Shown here: positions 1 through 8,924 of the stretch, piece after piece
Position numbering within the stretch: position 1 is the stretch's first letter
Layout: each line of letters starts with the position of its first letter
Origin: Chitinophagaceae bacterium UBA3961
Lineage (GTDB): Bacteria > Bacteroidota > Bacteroidia > Chitinophagales > Chitinophagaceae
Direction: 5' to 3'
Assembly (NCBI GenBank): GCA_002385265.1
Contig: DGDD01000300.1
Location: 1 to 64,000, forward strand
DNA: 64,000 nt
Position numbers and translations under genes: made by a program
The notes under the pieces: generated by a model
Told to the model about the DNA's origin: nothing
What the model saw: the letters and a program-made list of their open reading frames with translations, nothing else
Databases searched by the model: none

Positions 1-74
1 ATGCATTTATTAAAGACGGTTTCGGACCTAATATTCGCCCTTTCCAAGTGGGCTTTACGATCAGCGGACTTTAA
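1..74 (+). CDS. C-terminal end of a probable outer-membrane beta-barrel protein (partial)
   Basis: Reading from base 3 the frame is open to a TAA at 72-74 and gives a 23-residue tail with alternating hydrophobic and aromatic residues (RPFQVGFTISGL). This resembles the last strand of a Bacteroidota outer-membrane barrel. The 5' part lies outside the window, so the family cannot be named. A terminator follows 20 bases later, which supports a gene end here. Confidence 0.45.
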   Translation, partial: AFIKDGFGPNIRPFQVGFTISGL

Positions 75-94
75 AATCGTTAAGATAGTATCGA

Positions 95-127
95 AACCTG
101 TTGGGTAAAGCCCGACAGGTTTTTTTA
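95..127 (+). terminator. Intrinsic terminator after the partial gene
   Basis: An 11-bp stem (AACCTGTTGGG with CCCGACAGGTT, one G-T wobble) and a five-base loop are followed by a T run. The T run overlaps the TATTTTTG promoter box used for hflX. Confidence 0.8.
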
Positions 128-133
128 TTTTTG
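126..133 (+). promoter_or_regulatory. Putative -7 box of the hflX promoter
   Basis: TATTTTTG matches the Bacteroidota -7 consensus TAnnTTTG. It lies 20 bases before the TTG start of hflX. A TTG at 101-103 is 22 bases upstream, slightly too far for an ideal -33 element. Confidence 0.45.
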
Positions 134-152
134 TAGCATAAATTAAAAGCAA

Positions 153-1343
153 TTGTTAGATAAGAAGAATATAATACAGCAAGAGGAGAAAGCAGTGCTG
201 GTTGGCTTGGTACATAAAGACCAAACCGAAGTACAGGTGAAAGAGTATTTGGCAGAATTAGCATTTCTTGCCAGCACAGCCGGTGCGGAAACCGTTAGAT
301 GGTTTTACCAAAAGCTTCCTCACCCTGATTCACGCACTTTTGTTGGTAAAGGGAAGCTGGAAGAAATCCGCGACTATGTAAAAAGCAAGGGGATTAATCT
401 GGTGATTTTTGATGATGAACTAAGCGGGTCTCAAATTCAGAATATAGAGAAAGTACTCGAAGTAAAAACCATCGATCGAAGTGACCTGATTCTTGACATC
501 TTTGCCCGCAGAGCGAAGACAGCGCAGGCCAAAACACAAGTAGAGTTGGCTCAATACCAATATCTGTTGCCTCGATTGAAAGGAATGTGGAAACACTTGG
601 AACGCTTGGGTGGTGGTATTGGTACAAGAGGTCCGGGGGAAACGGAAATTGAGACCGACCGTCGTATCGTTAAAGAGAAGATTGCATTGCTCAGAAGAAG
701 ATTGCAGGAAATCGATAAGCAGAGCTATATTCAACGAAAAGACCGTGGCGAGTTCATTCGAGTGGCCTTGGTTGGGTATACCAACGTTGGCAAATCTACT
801 TTGATGAACGTATTGAGTAAGAGTGAAGTGTTTGCTGAGAACAAGTTGTTTGCGACCTTGGATACTACTACTAGAAAAGTGGTTTTTGAAAGCACTCCTT
901 TCTTGTTAAGTGATACCGTAGGGTTTATTCGAAAATTGCCTCACCATTTGGTGGAAAGTTTCAAGAGTACCCTAGATGAGGTAAGAGAGGCCGATATACT
1001 GTTACATGTTGTGGACGTATCTCATCCTCAGTATGAGGATCAAATAGGAGTTGTAAACAGCACATTACAGGATATAAAAGCTTTCGATAAGCCCATTGTT
1101 ACCATCTTCAATAAAATGGATCAATACGAGAAGCAAACCTTCGACGAGTGGTTGGAAGATGATGTGAAGGCGGAAATTCTGAGAGAATTAAAGGAACGTT
1201 GGGAGAATCAGTTGCAGGGCAATTGTGTGTTTGTGTCGGCTACAGAAAAACAAAACATTGATCTGCTAAGAACCAGTATTCTTTACAAGGTTCGTGAGAT
1301 GTACCGAATTCGCTACCCATACAAAAGTGAATTTTTCTATTAA
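153..1343 (+). CDS. hflX: GTPase HflX
   Basis: Ribosome-associated GTPase of the HflX family; in other bacteria it splits stalled 70S ribosomes. The 396-residue protein has the glycine-rich HflX N-terminal domain (RTFVGKGK near 60, GGGIGTRGPGETEIETDRR near 150) and a G domain with P-loop GYTNVGKS (about 208-215), DTVGF, NKMD and a terminal SA motif. Length is normal for the family. The start is TTG at 153; no ATG in frame gives a full N-terminal domain. Its stop overlaps the ATG of the Rieske gene by one base, so the two are probably co-transcribed. Confidence 0.95.
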   Translation: MLDKKNIIQQEEKAVLVGLVHKDQTEVQVKEYLAELAFLASTAGAETVRWFYQKLPHPDSRTFVGKGKLEEIRDYVKSKGINLVIFDDELSGSQIQNIEKVLEVKTIDRSDLILDIFARRAKTAQAKTQVELAQYQYLLPRLKGMWKHLERLGGGIGTRGPGETEIETDRRIVKEKIALLRRRLQEIDKQSYIQRKDRGEFIRVALVGYTNVGKSTLMNVLSKSEVFAENKLFATLDTTTRKVVFESTPFLLSDTVGFIRKLPHHLVESFKSTLDEVREADILLHVVDVSHPQYEDQIGVVNSTLQDIKAFDKPIVTIFNKMDQYEKQTFDEWLEDDVKAEILRELKERWENQLQGNCVFVSATEKQNIDLLRTSILYKVREMYRIRYPYKSEFFY

Positions 1344-1690
1344 TGAGCGATCCCAACTATAAATGGTTCAAAGTGGCCGCCAGTGAGGAGGAGTTGATTT
1401 TCCCTGAAAATGGCATTCTGGAGCTGGAAGTAGGAGGAAAAACGGTCTGTTTGGGGCGTTTTAACGGAAAATTATTCGCTTTTGCTCAAAAATGCCCGCA
1501 TGCCGGGGGCTATTTCTGTAAGGGTTGGATCGACGCGTTGGGCAACGTAGTTTGCCCCTTGCATCGGTATAAATTCAACATGGAAACGGGCAGAAATGTA
1601 ACGGGAGAAGGATATTATCTAAAACGTTGGCCAGTAGAGCTTAGGGAAGATGGGGTATGGGTAGCCCGAGAGAAAGGATTTTTCTTCTAA
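1343..1690 (+). CDS. Rieske [2Fe-2S] ferredoxin-like protein
   Basis: A 115-residue single-domain Rieske protein. The two cluster-binding boxes are present: CPHAG (Cys-x-His) near 50 and CPLHRYKF (Cys-x2-His) near 71. This length fits soluble Rieske ferredoxins of the NirD/dioxygenase-ferredoxin type, which pass electrons to a partner oxygenase or reductase. No partner is adjacent, so the electron acceptor is unknown. There is no signal peptide, so it should be cytoplasmic. It overlaps the hflX stop by one base. Confidence 0.9.
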   Translation: MSDPNYKWFKVAASEEELIFPENGILELEVGGKTVCLGRFNGKLFAFAQKCPHAGGYFCKGWIDALGNVVCPLHRYKFNMETGRNVTGEGYYLKRWPVELREDGVWVAREKGFFF

Positions 1691-1717
1691 AAAAGCTAAA
1701 AAATTGCATTAGAATAC

Positions 1718-1747
1718 TTTGCAGAAATCAGAAAATTCCTATTTTTG
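1718..1747 (+). promoter_or_regulatory. Promoter of tRNA-Asn
   Basis: TTTG at 1718-1721, an 18-base spacer and TATTTTTG at 1740-1747 match the Bacteroidota -33/-7 pattern. The tRNA begins 19 bases after the -7 box. Confidence 0.7.
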
Positions 1748-1765
1748 CAACCCATTTAAAGGTAT

Positions 1766-1839
1766 TCCTCCTTAGCTCAGTTGGTTAGAGCATCTGACTG
1801 TTAATCAGAGGGTCTCAGGTTCAAGTCCTGAAGGGGGAG
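1766..1839 (+). tRNA. tRNA-Asn (GTT)
   Basis: The full cloverleaf can be drawn. The acceptor stem TCCTCCT pairs with AGGGGGA, there is a D-arm, the anticodon stem TCTGA/TCAGA encloses a CTGTTAA loop with anticodon GTT, and the T-arm is TCAGG/CCTGA. The discriminator is G at 1839. CCA is not encoded. Confidence 0.97.
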
Positions 1840-1843
1840 CTTC

Positions 1844-1876
1844 AAAAGGTCATACAGTTCTGTGTGACCTTTTTTA
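1844..1876 (+). terminator. Terminator after tRNA-Asn
   Basis: A stem AAAAGGTCAtACAG pairs with the following CTGTgTGACCTTTT and runs into a T tract. It sits 5 bases after the tRNA. Confidence 0.85.
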
Positions 1877-1986
1877 TTTTAATAATTCTTCCTGCACAGT
1901 TGGTTAGAGTCCCAACTTCCTAACCATCAGGGAATTTTGGTCCCTTATATCCCCCCAAGCCCTTAATTTTACTCTTCTTCTCCATC

Positions 1987-2613
1987 ATGAAACAACACAT
2001 CTCCTCCATCCTCAAAGTGCTCGAGCTCGCTGAGAAACTGAAAGACGAGCTGCGCCATAGCTATACCTCTACCGGACGACAAGAAAGCGTGGCAGAACAT
2101 ACCTGGAGAATGGCGTTGATGGCAGTGCTGATTGAGCCACTCTTAACCAAGAAAGTAGATACAGCTCGCTTACTCAAAATGATCATCATTCACGACCTCG
2201 TAGAAGCAGAAGCAAAAGATACACCCCTTACCGAAGTACTCCGCAATCCTGAACTGAAGAAAGATAAAATAGAACGCGAACGAAAAGCTATCGAAAACAT
2301 TAGAGCAGCGCTTACTCATACCAACGGACAAGAAATCTACGACCTCTTCTACGAATTCGAAGCAAAAGAAACCTATGAAGCAAAAGTAGCCAACGCACTC
2401 GATAAACTTGAAGCGCAACTACAACACAATCACGCCCACATTTCTACTTGGGAAGAAATAGAGTATGAGATCACTTACATGCTCGACAAGCATGTTGTAT
2501 TCGATGAAACCCTCTTCGAATTGAAGGTTCGAATTGAAGACGATGCTACCCGAAAATTAGAAGCCAACGGAATCAATACCGCTCCTCTAAAAGAGAAACA
2601 CAAGAAGTACTGA
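1987..2613 (+). CDS. HD-domain phosphohydrolase, probable 5'-deoxynucleotidase
   Basis: A 208-residue HD-superfamily protein of the YfbR/HDDC2 kind (HD_3), which removes phosphate from deoxyribonucleoside 5'-monophosphates. Metal ligands are visible: His38 in VAEHTWRM, His69-Asp70 in IIIHDLVEAEAKDTP, and an Asp in ANALDKLEA near 138. The IHD..EAeaKDTP segment is typical of this subgroup. Cytoplasmic, with no signal sequence. It stands alone between tRNA-Asn and a long repeat-rich spacer. The substrate is inferred from family resemblance only. Confidence 0.85.
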   Translation: MKQHISSILKVLELAEKLKDELRHSYTSTGRQESVAEHTWRMALMAVLIEPLLTKKVDTARLLKMIIIHDLVEAEAKDTPLTEVLRNPELKKDKIERERKAIENIRAALTHTNGQEIYDLFYEFEAKETYEAKVANALDKLEAQLQHNHAHISTWEEIEYEITYMLDKHVVFDETLFELKVRIEDDATRKLEANGINTAPLKEKHKKY

Positions 2614-2810
2614 TTTCGAAAAAAATACTCCATAAAGCAGGATTCTTATCTAACAAGTTGTGCTATTGGCTAATCAAGAGAAACTGATGGTATCATAAAG
2701 CAAGCTTCATTTCTCCTACATTTAATCCGTTACATACTTCTTATATATTTAAAATAATTTCATTTTTTAAGTACCATTCGTCCATCTCTGCCGAAAATGA
2801 TGTCCGAAGC

Positions 2811-2864
2811 CATTTCGAGCATGATTCGCAAGGCCGAAGGCCTGAAGAAGGATGCGAGAAATCT
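2811..2864. repeat. Palindrome-containing intergenic repeat
   Basis: Contains ATTTCGAGC...GCGAGAAAT flanks and a central GGCCGAAGGCC palindrome. It resembles short intergenic repeats seen in many Bacteroidota genomes. Confidence 0.5.
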
Positions 2865-2886
2865 GGGTTGTTATTAAAAAAATCCT

Positions 2887-2938
2887 GTCATCCCGAACGA
2901 GCGAGGCTGCGAAGCAGCCGCAGCGAGAGAGGGACCTC
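2887..2938 (+). repeat. Hairpin repeat, copy 1 (forward)
   Basis: The unit begins GTCATCCCGAACGA and ends GAGAGAGGGACCTC, with a perfect GGCTGC-GAA-GCAGCC hairpin in the middle. An inverted copy lies at 3213-3263. Confidence 0.75.
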
Positions 2939-3212
2939 AAAACGCGTTGTCATAGTAGAGGCGCTTTGGAAACAGTTTTTTTTACAAAACTCATTGGTGA
3001 GTTTTTAAGTGGTTTAGTTATTTAGTTTTTGAGGCTTTGAACAAGATACTGGCTGTACCTTGTGCTTTTGCATTGATGCGCGAACATGAGTGCCATTCAT
3101 CAATAGCGCAGCAACTTAAGAACTTTAAAAACTCAACAACTCAATTACCTAACAATTAATAGCATGTAGCGCCAATGCTTCGAAATCGGATTCTCTCTGA
3201 AAAACCCGTTCC

Positions 3213-3263
3213 GAGGTTCCTCTCTCCTTCGTTTGCTTTGCAAACTCAGTCGTTCGGAATGAC
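3213..3263 (-). repeat. Hairpin repeat, copy 2 (inverted)
   Basis: On the minus strand this reads GTCATTCCGAACGA ... GAGAGAGGAACCTC, the same unit as 2887-2938. The central hairpin has different bases (GTTTGC-TTT-GCAAAC on the plus strand). Conserved ends with a compensating stem change suggest that structure is what is kept. Confidence 0.75.
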
Positions 3264-3285
3264 GCCGCATTTTTTTATTAAAGTA

Positions 3286-3372
3286 TCGATATTTTTCGCT
3301 GGACCTTCATCGGCCCTTCGAAAATCCCTTCGGGATACTCAGGGACCTCGAGGGTCCAAGCTCAAAATATCG
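3286..3372. repeat. Long imperfect hairpin
   Basis: The left arm at 3286-3306 (CGATATTTTT...GGACCT) pairs with the right arm at 3351-3372 (AGGGTCC...AAATATCG) with a small bulge. The loop contains its own ATCCCTTCGGGAT hairpin. No coding function is seen. Confidence 0.6.
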
Positions 3373-3583
3373 GTCGGAGGAGTCGCTTGGATAGAGGAAT
3401 ACACTTTTATATAGCGTCATCACTCAATAACTAGTATGCCATGAAATGTTTGAGGTCCTTTTCTTTAATAGTACAACACGTTATCATCTATTCTCTTAGA
3501 CTAATAGCTGCGTCTATTCAAATTACCTGAATGCAGGTAGTAGCGCTTTACTATTCAATTGTACTTTTACAAAAATCAATTCT

Positions 3584-4132
3584 ATGCATCGTTTGGCACT
3601 AGCAACTTGCTTACTACTGTTCTCTTGTAACGCAACCACTACCAACAAAGAAGTAAGCGCCACAGCTCCAACAGAACCAGCCAACGTTGAATCAAAAGAA
3701 CCGGTAGCAAGTGATGCATCAACTGCAACTCAAACAACACCTCCTGCTTCTAACAACGACAACATGGAACAGCCTTCGCAAACATCTAATTTAGACAATC
3801 GAATTTTCGGAACTTGGAAAAACACAGAAGTCATCACAAGCGGTTCCGGCGACAATTTCGGGTCTTTCTCTTCTGAAACATTTATTGAATTTACAGCAGA
3901 CGGAGTATTTGCTACATGGGCGGGACAAAGCGCCGGAAGCGGCGGCGGTCAAAGCTTTGAAAGCAATGACTCTTCTCAAAAACAATCATTGAAGTATCGA
4001 ACAGAAGATCGAATGATCGTATTCGTTGATCCTTCTAGTGGACAAGAAGCAAAAACAAAATATGCTGTTGATGGGTCTCGCCTCATGCTTTCTGATGGGG
4101 CAGGACATAACAAAATTTATATCAAGGAATAA
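3584..4132 (+). CDS. Lipocalin-like lipoprotein
   Basis: A 182-residue exported lipoprotein. The signal peptide ends in the lipobox LLFSC with Cys15. About 55 residues of Thr/Ser/Pro/Ala/Glu-rich linker follow, then a C-terminal domain (about 70-182) with the order typical of small lipocalin-like folds: IFGTWKNTE, FIEFTADGVFATW, RMIVFVDP, RLMLSD. It is likely anchored in a membrane with the domain in the periplasm or at the surface. The ligand is unknown. It is monocistronic, with repeat-rich spacers on both sides. Confidence 0.8.
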   Translation: MHRLALATCLLLFSCNATTTNKEVSATAPTEPANVESKEPVASDASTATQTTPPASNNDNMEQPSQTSNLDNRIFGTWKNTEVITSGSGDNFGSFSSETFIEFTADGVFATWAGQSAGSGGGQSFESNDSSQKQSLKYRTEDRMIVFVDPSSGQEAKTKYAVDGSRLMLSDGAGHNKIYIKE

Positions 4133-4601
4133 CAATTAATCGCTTCTAACTTAATTTATAGCCTTCTGAAACAATTGTCCTGCCTGAGTTTCGGAAGATG
4201 CATCCGCTTTAGAGTATTTGGTTTTCTTTAACAATTTGTGATCTAAAAAGCCATTCAAATTAAAAGTGAATTAAATAAGTTCTGCCCTGTTTTTATTTCA
4301 GCCAACCTTCTTTTTCTTTGTATTCGAAAGTTGTTTCACCTCTTGCTTCTCTCTCTTAACTATTGAATGTTGTTTAGAATATATAACGTTGTAGTATATG
4401 TTATGATATTCTTTTTTGAAGTCTACACCATTGAATGTGGCGCTGGGCCTTCATTTAGGGCGATTGAAATTTGTGTGTGCTTGTGTGTGATCAGTTAACT
4501 GTGTGTTAAATGAAATTTCAATCCTTGCAAATGACAACTATTGATTGGTGTTTGTGTTGAAAGAATGAGTTCCATATTTAATAGTATTAAACAGTTTGTC
4601 T
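4133..4601. other. Non-coding spacer before the SPFH gene
   Basis: No gene found. It contains a 10-bp stem hairpin at 4163-4197 (CTTCTGAAAC with GTTTCGGAAG, no T run) just after the lipoprotein gene, and a 62-base inverted-repeat structure at 4462-4523. Confidence 0.65.
4462..4523. repeat. Cruciform-like inverted repeat with palindromic centre
   Basis: A perfect 11-bp inverted repeat (GATTGAAATTT at 4462-4472, AAATTTCAATC at 4513-4523) encloses a GT-rich loop holding the perfect palindrome CAGTTAACTG (4492-4501). It ends 78 bases before the SPFH start codon. Confidence 0.7.
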
Positions 4602-5513
4602 ATGAAACATCTAATTACACTTACAGTTTTTGCAAGCATTGCCTTGTATTCATGCACGGTAGTTCGTCAAGGTGAAGTAGGCGTCAAAAGAAGACTTGGT
4701 AAAATTGATCCCGAATACGTTCAGCAAGGTGCAGCGGGTTATAATTTATTTACTACCAAAATCATTAGGGTTCCTACTAGAACGGTAAATATTGAAGTGA
4801 AGCCGGATCTGCCTTCTAAAGAAGGCCTTACCATTCGTTGCGAAATTTCAATTCTTTATCGTTTGAAGCCGGAAGCAGCCCCGAAAATTGTTCAAAACAT
4901 TGGATTGAACTACGAATCAGAAGTAATTCTTCCTGTATTCCGTTCAGCTGCTGCCGATGTTACAGCTAAGTTCCTAGCTAAAGACATGCACAGTGGAGAG
5001 CGCGCTCAAATTGAGCAAGCAATTAGAAAGCAAATGAGTGAGATATTGGAGCCTAAGGGTTTCATGATCGATAATGTACTAATGAAGAGCATTCGCCTAC
5101 CGGAAGGTCTTGCTAGAACCATTGAAGAAAAACTTCAAGCAGAACAAGACGCACAAAGAATGGAATTCGTGAAGGAAAGGGAAAAGAGAGATGCAGAAAG
5201 AAGAATTATTGAAGCAGAGGGTAAAAAAGAAATTGCTCGCATTCAAGCCGAAGGAGAACAAAATGCCGCCATCATTCAAGCACAAGCTAAGAAGAGAATT
5301 TTAGAAATCGAAGCAGAAGGTAAAGCAAATGCAATGCGAATTGAGGCAGATGCTACTAGACGAGCCAATGATACTATCAATAAAACATTGACTCCATCAA
5401 TTCTTAAACTCAGACAGATTGAAGCATTTAGAGCACTTTCAAATAGTAGTAATTCAAAACTAATACTAACGGATGGCAAGACTCCATTCTTGTCTCTTCC
5501 CGATAAATTTTAG
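4602..5513 (+). CDS. SPFH/Band 7 (prohibitin-like) lipoprotein
   Basis: A 303-residue SPFH-domain protein. I choose the ATG at 4602 because it begins a signal peptide with lipobox LYSC (Cys near 18); a TTG two codons upstream adds nothing. The SPFH domain (about 20-190) begins VRQGEVGVKRRLGKI. A long charged helix (about 185-270), rich in EAEGK and IQAEG repeats, is the usual oligomerisation coiled coil. Family members build large membrane rings that scaffold or regulate proteases. A lipid anchor replaces the usual transmembrane helix, so the ring would sit outside the inner membrane. Confidence 0.9.
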   Translation: MKHLITLTVFASIALYSCTVVRQGEVGVKRRLGKIDPEYVQQGAAGYNLFTTKIIRVPTRTVNIEVKPDLPSKEGLTIRCEISILYRLKPEAAPKIVQNIGLNYESEVILPVFRSAAADVTAKFLAKDMHSGERAQIEQAIRKQMSEILEPKGFMIDNVLMKSIRLPEGLARTIEEKLQAEQDAQRMEFVKEREKRDAERRIIEAEGKKEIARIQAEGEQNAAIIQAQAKKRILEIEAEGKANAMRIEADATRRANDTINKTLTPSILKLRQIEAFRALSNSSNSKLILTDGKTPFLSLPDKF

Positions 5514-5571
5514 TTTGTATTCTTATGGTTGTTTACGGGTTTTAATTTTTCTCAAGGTTGTTAGATTTGAA

Positions 5572-5600
5572 CGGGTTGTATTTTTATACGACCCTTTTTT
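5572..5600 (+). terminator. Terminator after the SPFH gene
   Basis: The stem GGGTTGTAT/ATACGACCC (one G-T pair) is followed by a T run. Confidence 0.8.
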
Positions 5601-5792
5601 ATGCCTTTTACTCAAACTTCAATTGTTTCGTTCCTTCTTAAGGAAAAATTCCTGTTAGTTTTCGAAAAAATTAATATTGTTGAAGTGAATTCAATTATTA
5701 ATAATTTCATCCTGTAGAGGTTTCAATTTTTTAATACTTAAGTAAGGTTGAAACCAAGCGATTTGTATTGTCATTTTCCTAAATTTTTCTTC

Positions 5793-7247
5793 ATGAAAAA
5801 ATTGATCCTTTTGAGTGCGCAATTCGTTTCGTTGTTTTGGGCACATACTTTAGTGGCGCAAAACAACAAAGCCCCTAAACCCGTGTATCCTATTCCAACA
5901 GCCGCTCAAATTCAGTGGCATGAAATGGAGACCAATGCATTCATCCATTTTACAACCAATACCTTTACCGACAAAGAATGGGGTTATGGCGATGAAAGCG
6001 AAACGGTGTTCAACCCTTCTGCACTTAATACGGATCAATGGGCCGCTACATTGAAAAAGGCAGGTTTCAAAACCATGATTCTTACTTGTAAACACCATGA
6101 TGGATTCTGCCTCTGGCCATCTGCATATACTGAGCATTCGGTTAAAAACAGTCTTTACAAAAATGGTAAAGGCGATGTGGTGCGGGAAGCACGCGACGCT
6201 GCAAAAAAATACGGACTGAAATTTGGTGTCTACCTTTCACCATGGGATCGCAACCGAGCCGATTATGGCACCCCCTCTTATGTTACCTATTACCGTAATC
6301 AATTGAAAGAATTGTTTACTAAATACGGACCTGTTTTTGAAATGTGGTTCGATGGAGCCAATGGAGGTGACGGCTTTTATGGCGGCGCCAGAGAGAAAAG
6401 AAAAATTGATGGAGCTACCTACTACGATTGGCCTACTACCTTAAACTTCGTTCGCAAAATGGAACCCAATGTCATTTTCTTCAGTGACGCAGGTCCTGGC
6501 GTTCGTTGGGTTGGCAATGAAAGTGGAATTGCAGGACTAACAAACTGGAATACAATTACAACAGATTCCCTTTATGCGGGTAAATCAGGAATGGAAGCTT
6601 TATTACAAACCGGGTCAGCCGATGGTACCAAATGGGTGCCTGCTGAGGTGGATGTTTCAATTCGTCCGGGTTGGTTTTGGCATGAATCGGAGAATGATAA
6701 AGTAAAAACACCTCAACAATTATTCGATATTTATTTGACCTCTGTTGGTAGAGGCTCCACGCTATTATTGAATGTGCCTCCCGATAGAAGAGGGGTCTTT
6801 CACGAAAATGATGTGAAGAGTTTGTTGGGCTTTAAAGAATTAGTTGACAACGCATTCGCAAATAATGTAGCGGCGAAAGCGGCTGTTACAGCTTCTTCTT
6901 ACCGAGGTAAACTTGCAAGTTTTGCTCCGGCCAATATCACCGATGGAAATAAAAATACGTACTGGACTACCAATGACAATGTAACCACCGGCAGCTATAC
7001 CATAAAGTTGGCAAAAGAGCAAACGGTGAAGTATGTTGTACTCCAAGAGTACATCAAATTGGGACAACGTGTAAAATCATTTTATGTAGAAGCATGGGTA
7101 GATGGTTCCAGGAAGAAGGTAGGTGAAGGAACTACGATCGGTTATAAGAGAATTTTAAGCATTGATCCGGTTAAAACCACTCAAATTAAAGTAACTATTG
7201 CCGAGGCAAAAGCATGTCCCATTATTTCTAATACCGCTTTGTATTAA
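5793..7247 (+). CDS. Secreted alpha-L-fucosidase, GH29, with C-terminal F5/8-type domain
   Basis: A GH29 enzyme that removes terminal alpha-L-fucose from glycans by a retaining mechanism. The ATG at 5793 starts a clear signal peptide (MKKLILLSAQF...TLVAQ); upstream in-frame codons would bury it. The catalytic barrel spans about 35-350, with FIHFTTNTFTDKEWGYG, TCKHHDGFCLWPS and the nucleophile Asp187 in MWFDGANG. The C-terminal 130 residues (TASSYRG...NITDGNKNTYWTT) form an F5/8-type-C/CBM32 discoidin domain. Sequence flavour fits GH29 subfamily B (inference). It is a single gene and probably periplasmic. Confidence 0.93.
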   Translation: MKKLILLSAQFVSLFWAHTLVAQNNKAPKPVYPIPTAAQIQWHEMETNAFIHFTTNTFTDKEWGYGDESETVFNPSALNTDQWAATLKKAGFKTMILTCKHHDGFCLWPSAYTEHSVKNSLYKNGKGDVVREARDAAKKYGLKFGVYLSPWDRNRADYGTPSYVTYYRNQLKELFTKYGPVFEMWFDGANGGDGFYGGAREKRKIDGATYYDWPTTLNFVRKMEPNVIFFSDAGPGVRWVGNESGIAGLTNWNTITTDSLYAGKSGMEALLQTGSADGTKWVPAEVDVSIRPGWFWHESENDKVKTPQQLFDIYLTSVGRGSTLLLNVPPDRRGVFHENDVKSLLGFKELVDNAFANNVAAKAAVTASSYRGKLASFAPANITDGNKNTYWTTNDNVTTGSYTIKLAKEQTVKYVVLQEYIKLGQRVKSFYVEAWVDGSRKKVGEGTTIGYKRILSIDPVKTTQIKVTIAEAKACPIISNTALY

Positions 7248-7609
7248 AGGTGTTTTTTGAGAAGTAAATACTGAAGAATAGACCGCTTCGCGGAGGAACA
7301 GCCGTAGCGCAAAGGTTTTGAGGTTGGAGGTCGTAGAGATTGTGGTTATTTAAGTTTTTGACAGCTTGAAGCTCTAAAAGTCGTTTACTTAAGATCGCAA
7401 AGCCGCTGCGCGGTGGAATACAAACCACTGAGGTACGGTGGCACGGAGTTGTTTCGCCTTAGGCAGAGGTAATGACTTTTCGCTGCGAAACCGCTGCGAT
7501 CGCTGCGCCGCTGCGGTTCAAAAAACTTCGCGATTCCTTCGCGGTCTTAGCGGACTCTGCGGTGAGTCCATTCTAACAAAAAGTCTTAAAGTAATAAAAC
7601 ACTCTTCAT
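7248..7609. other. Non-coding spacer with GC-rich CGCTGCG repeats
   Basis: No gene. Short GC-rich modules (CGCTTCGCGGAGG, CCGCTGCGCGGTGG) and a block at 7481-7570 closely match the spacer near 29021. Convergent ends of the GH29 gene and hemL lie on either side. Confidence 0.65.
7481..7570. repeat. GC-rich intergenic repeat block, copy A
   Basis: It begins CGCTGCGAAACCGCTGCG and continues CGCTGCGCCGCTGC, then TTCGCG...AGCGG...CTGCGGTGAG. Copy B at 29021-29120 has the same order of modules with point differences. Confidence 0.65.
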
Positions 7610-8899
7610 CTATATATCTCCCAAACTTTGCTCCGCCGCTAAAATCGTTCTATCTAAATCCTCATAACTCAATGCATTATTCAAGAACCACGCTTCAAAA
7701 GGTGAAGGCGGCAAATAGATTCCCTTCTCCAGCATTTTATGGAAGAAAGCCTTGAATTTATCATTGTTCGCAGCCGCTGCTGTTGCAAAGTCAATTACAT
7801 CATGATCGCTGAAATGCACACTGATCATTGATCCCAATCTATTAATACGATAGGGTTTGCCATGTGCGGCTAATACTTTTTCTAATCCTTTATGTAAATA
7901 CGCGGTTTTTTCGTCCAGTTCAGAAAGTAAGTTTGGATTGTTTTTTAGGGTAGATAACAAGGTGTATCCCGCAATCATAGCAATCGGATTCCCACTCAAT
8001 GTACCTGCTTGGTACACCCCTCCCAGTGGAGCAATTTTCTCCATGATGGCTCTTTTGCCTCCAAAAGCACCCACCGGCATTCCACCACCAATTACTTTTC
8101 CGTAGGTCACCAAATCGGCATTGATGTTCAAGCGCGCTTGAGCTCCACCGGTAGACAAACGGAATCCGGTCATTACCTCATCAAATATGAAAACGATGCC
8201 TTCTTCATCACAGATCGCTCTTAATCCTTCCAAAAAACCGGGCTGTGGTAAAATACATCCCATGTTTCCGGCAACCGGTTCAACAATGATCGCTGCAATT
8301 TCATTCTTATTAGCAGCTACTAATGCCTTTACTTCTTCTAAATTATTATAGGCAGCCGTCAATGTATCATTCGCTACACCGGCAGTTACCCCGGGAACGG
8401 TTTGAATATTAAAAGTAGCTACACCACTTCCTGCCTTTACTAAGAATGAATCGGAGTGACCATGATAATGACCTTCAAATTTTATGATCTTATTTCTACC
8501 GGTATATCCTCTCGCCAATCGAATCGCACTCATACAAGCTTCGGTACCACTACTCACCATTCGAATCAAATCAACATTGGGCACCATTGATTTAATGAGT
8601 TCTGCCATCTTGATCTCCAATTCCGTTGGAGCACCGTAAGAAGTTGAATAAACAGCGTATTCTTGAATGGCCTTCACTACGGGTTCGAAAGCATGACCCA
8701 GAATCATTGGTCCCCAAGAAGCGATGTAATCGATGTATTGGTTTCCATCAACATCATATAAATAAGCTCCCTTGGCATTCTTGATGAACAAAGGCGTTCC
8801 GCCTACACTCTTAAATGCTCTTACCGGACTGTTCACTCCACCGGGAATGCTCTCCTGTGCTCTCGCAAATAATTCCTTACTTTTCTCAATGCTATACAT
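7610..8899 (-). CDS. hemL: Glutamate-1-semialdehyde 2,1-aminomutase
   Basis: PLP enzyme converting glutamate-1-semialdehyde to 5-aminolevulinate, the second step of the C5 route. It has 429 residues, the usual length. Motifs: N-terminal [50 protein letters not shown] and the PLP lysine in [17 protein letters not shown]. It is the last gene of the leftward hemA-C-D-E-F-B-L operon, 55 bases after hemB with a perfect hairpin between. Cytoplasmic. Confidence 0.97.
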   Translation of the reverse strand: MYSIEKSKELFARAQESIPGGVNSPVRAFKSVGGTPLFIKNAKGAYLYDVDGNQYIDYIASWGPMILGHAFEPVVKAIQEYAVYSTSYGAPTELEIKMAELIKSMVPNVDLIRMVSSGTEACMSAIRLARGYTGRNKIIKFEGHYHGHSDSFLVKAGSGVATFNIQTVPGVTAGVANDTLTAAYNNLEEVKALVAANKNEIAAIIVEPVAGNMGCILPQPGFLEGLRAICDEEGIVFIFDEVMTGFRLSTGGAQARLNINADLVTYGKVIGGGMPVGAFGGKRAIMEKIAPLGGVYQAGTLSGNPIAMIAGYTLLSTLKNNPNLLSELDEKTAYLHKGLEKVLAAHGKPYRINRLGSMISVHFSDHDVIDFATAAAANNDKFKAFFHKMLEKGIYLPPSPFEAWFLNNALSYEDLDRTILAAEQSLGDI

Positions 8900-8924
8900 C
8901 TGCGTTTTCTTTTACTAATTCTTT

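Larger units (their letters stand above)
2614..3583. other. 970-bp non-coding spacer rich in palindromic repeats
   Basis: No convincing gene. The stretch holds a palindrome-containing element at 2811-2864, an inverted pair of a 51/52-bp repeat (2887-2938 and 3213-3263) and a long imperfect hairpin (3286-3372). AT-rich text with many short ACTCAAC-type runs lies between them. An open frame at 3175-3414 is made almost entirely of these repeats and is not called as a gene. Confidence 0.7.

Noticed and set aside
1893-1935. Second tRNA after tRNA-Asn
   Set aside because: ACAGTTGGTTAGAG copies a D-arm, but no acceptor stem, anticodon arm or T-arm can be drawn around it. At best a degenerate fragment.
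3175-3414. 79-residue open frame
   Set aside because: It runs through the inverted hairpin repeat and the long hairpin and has no protein-like composition.
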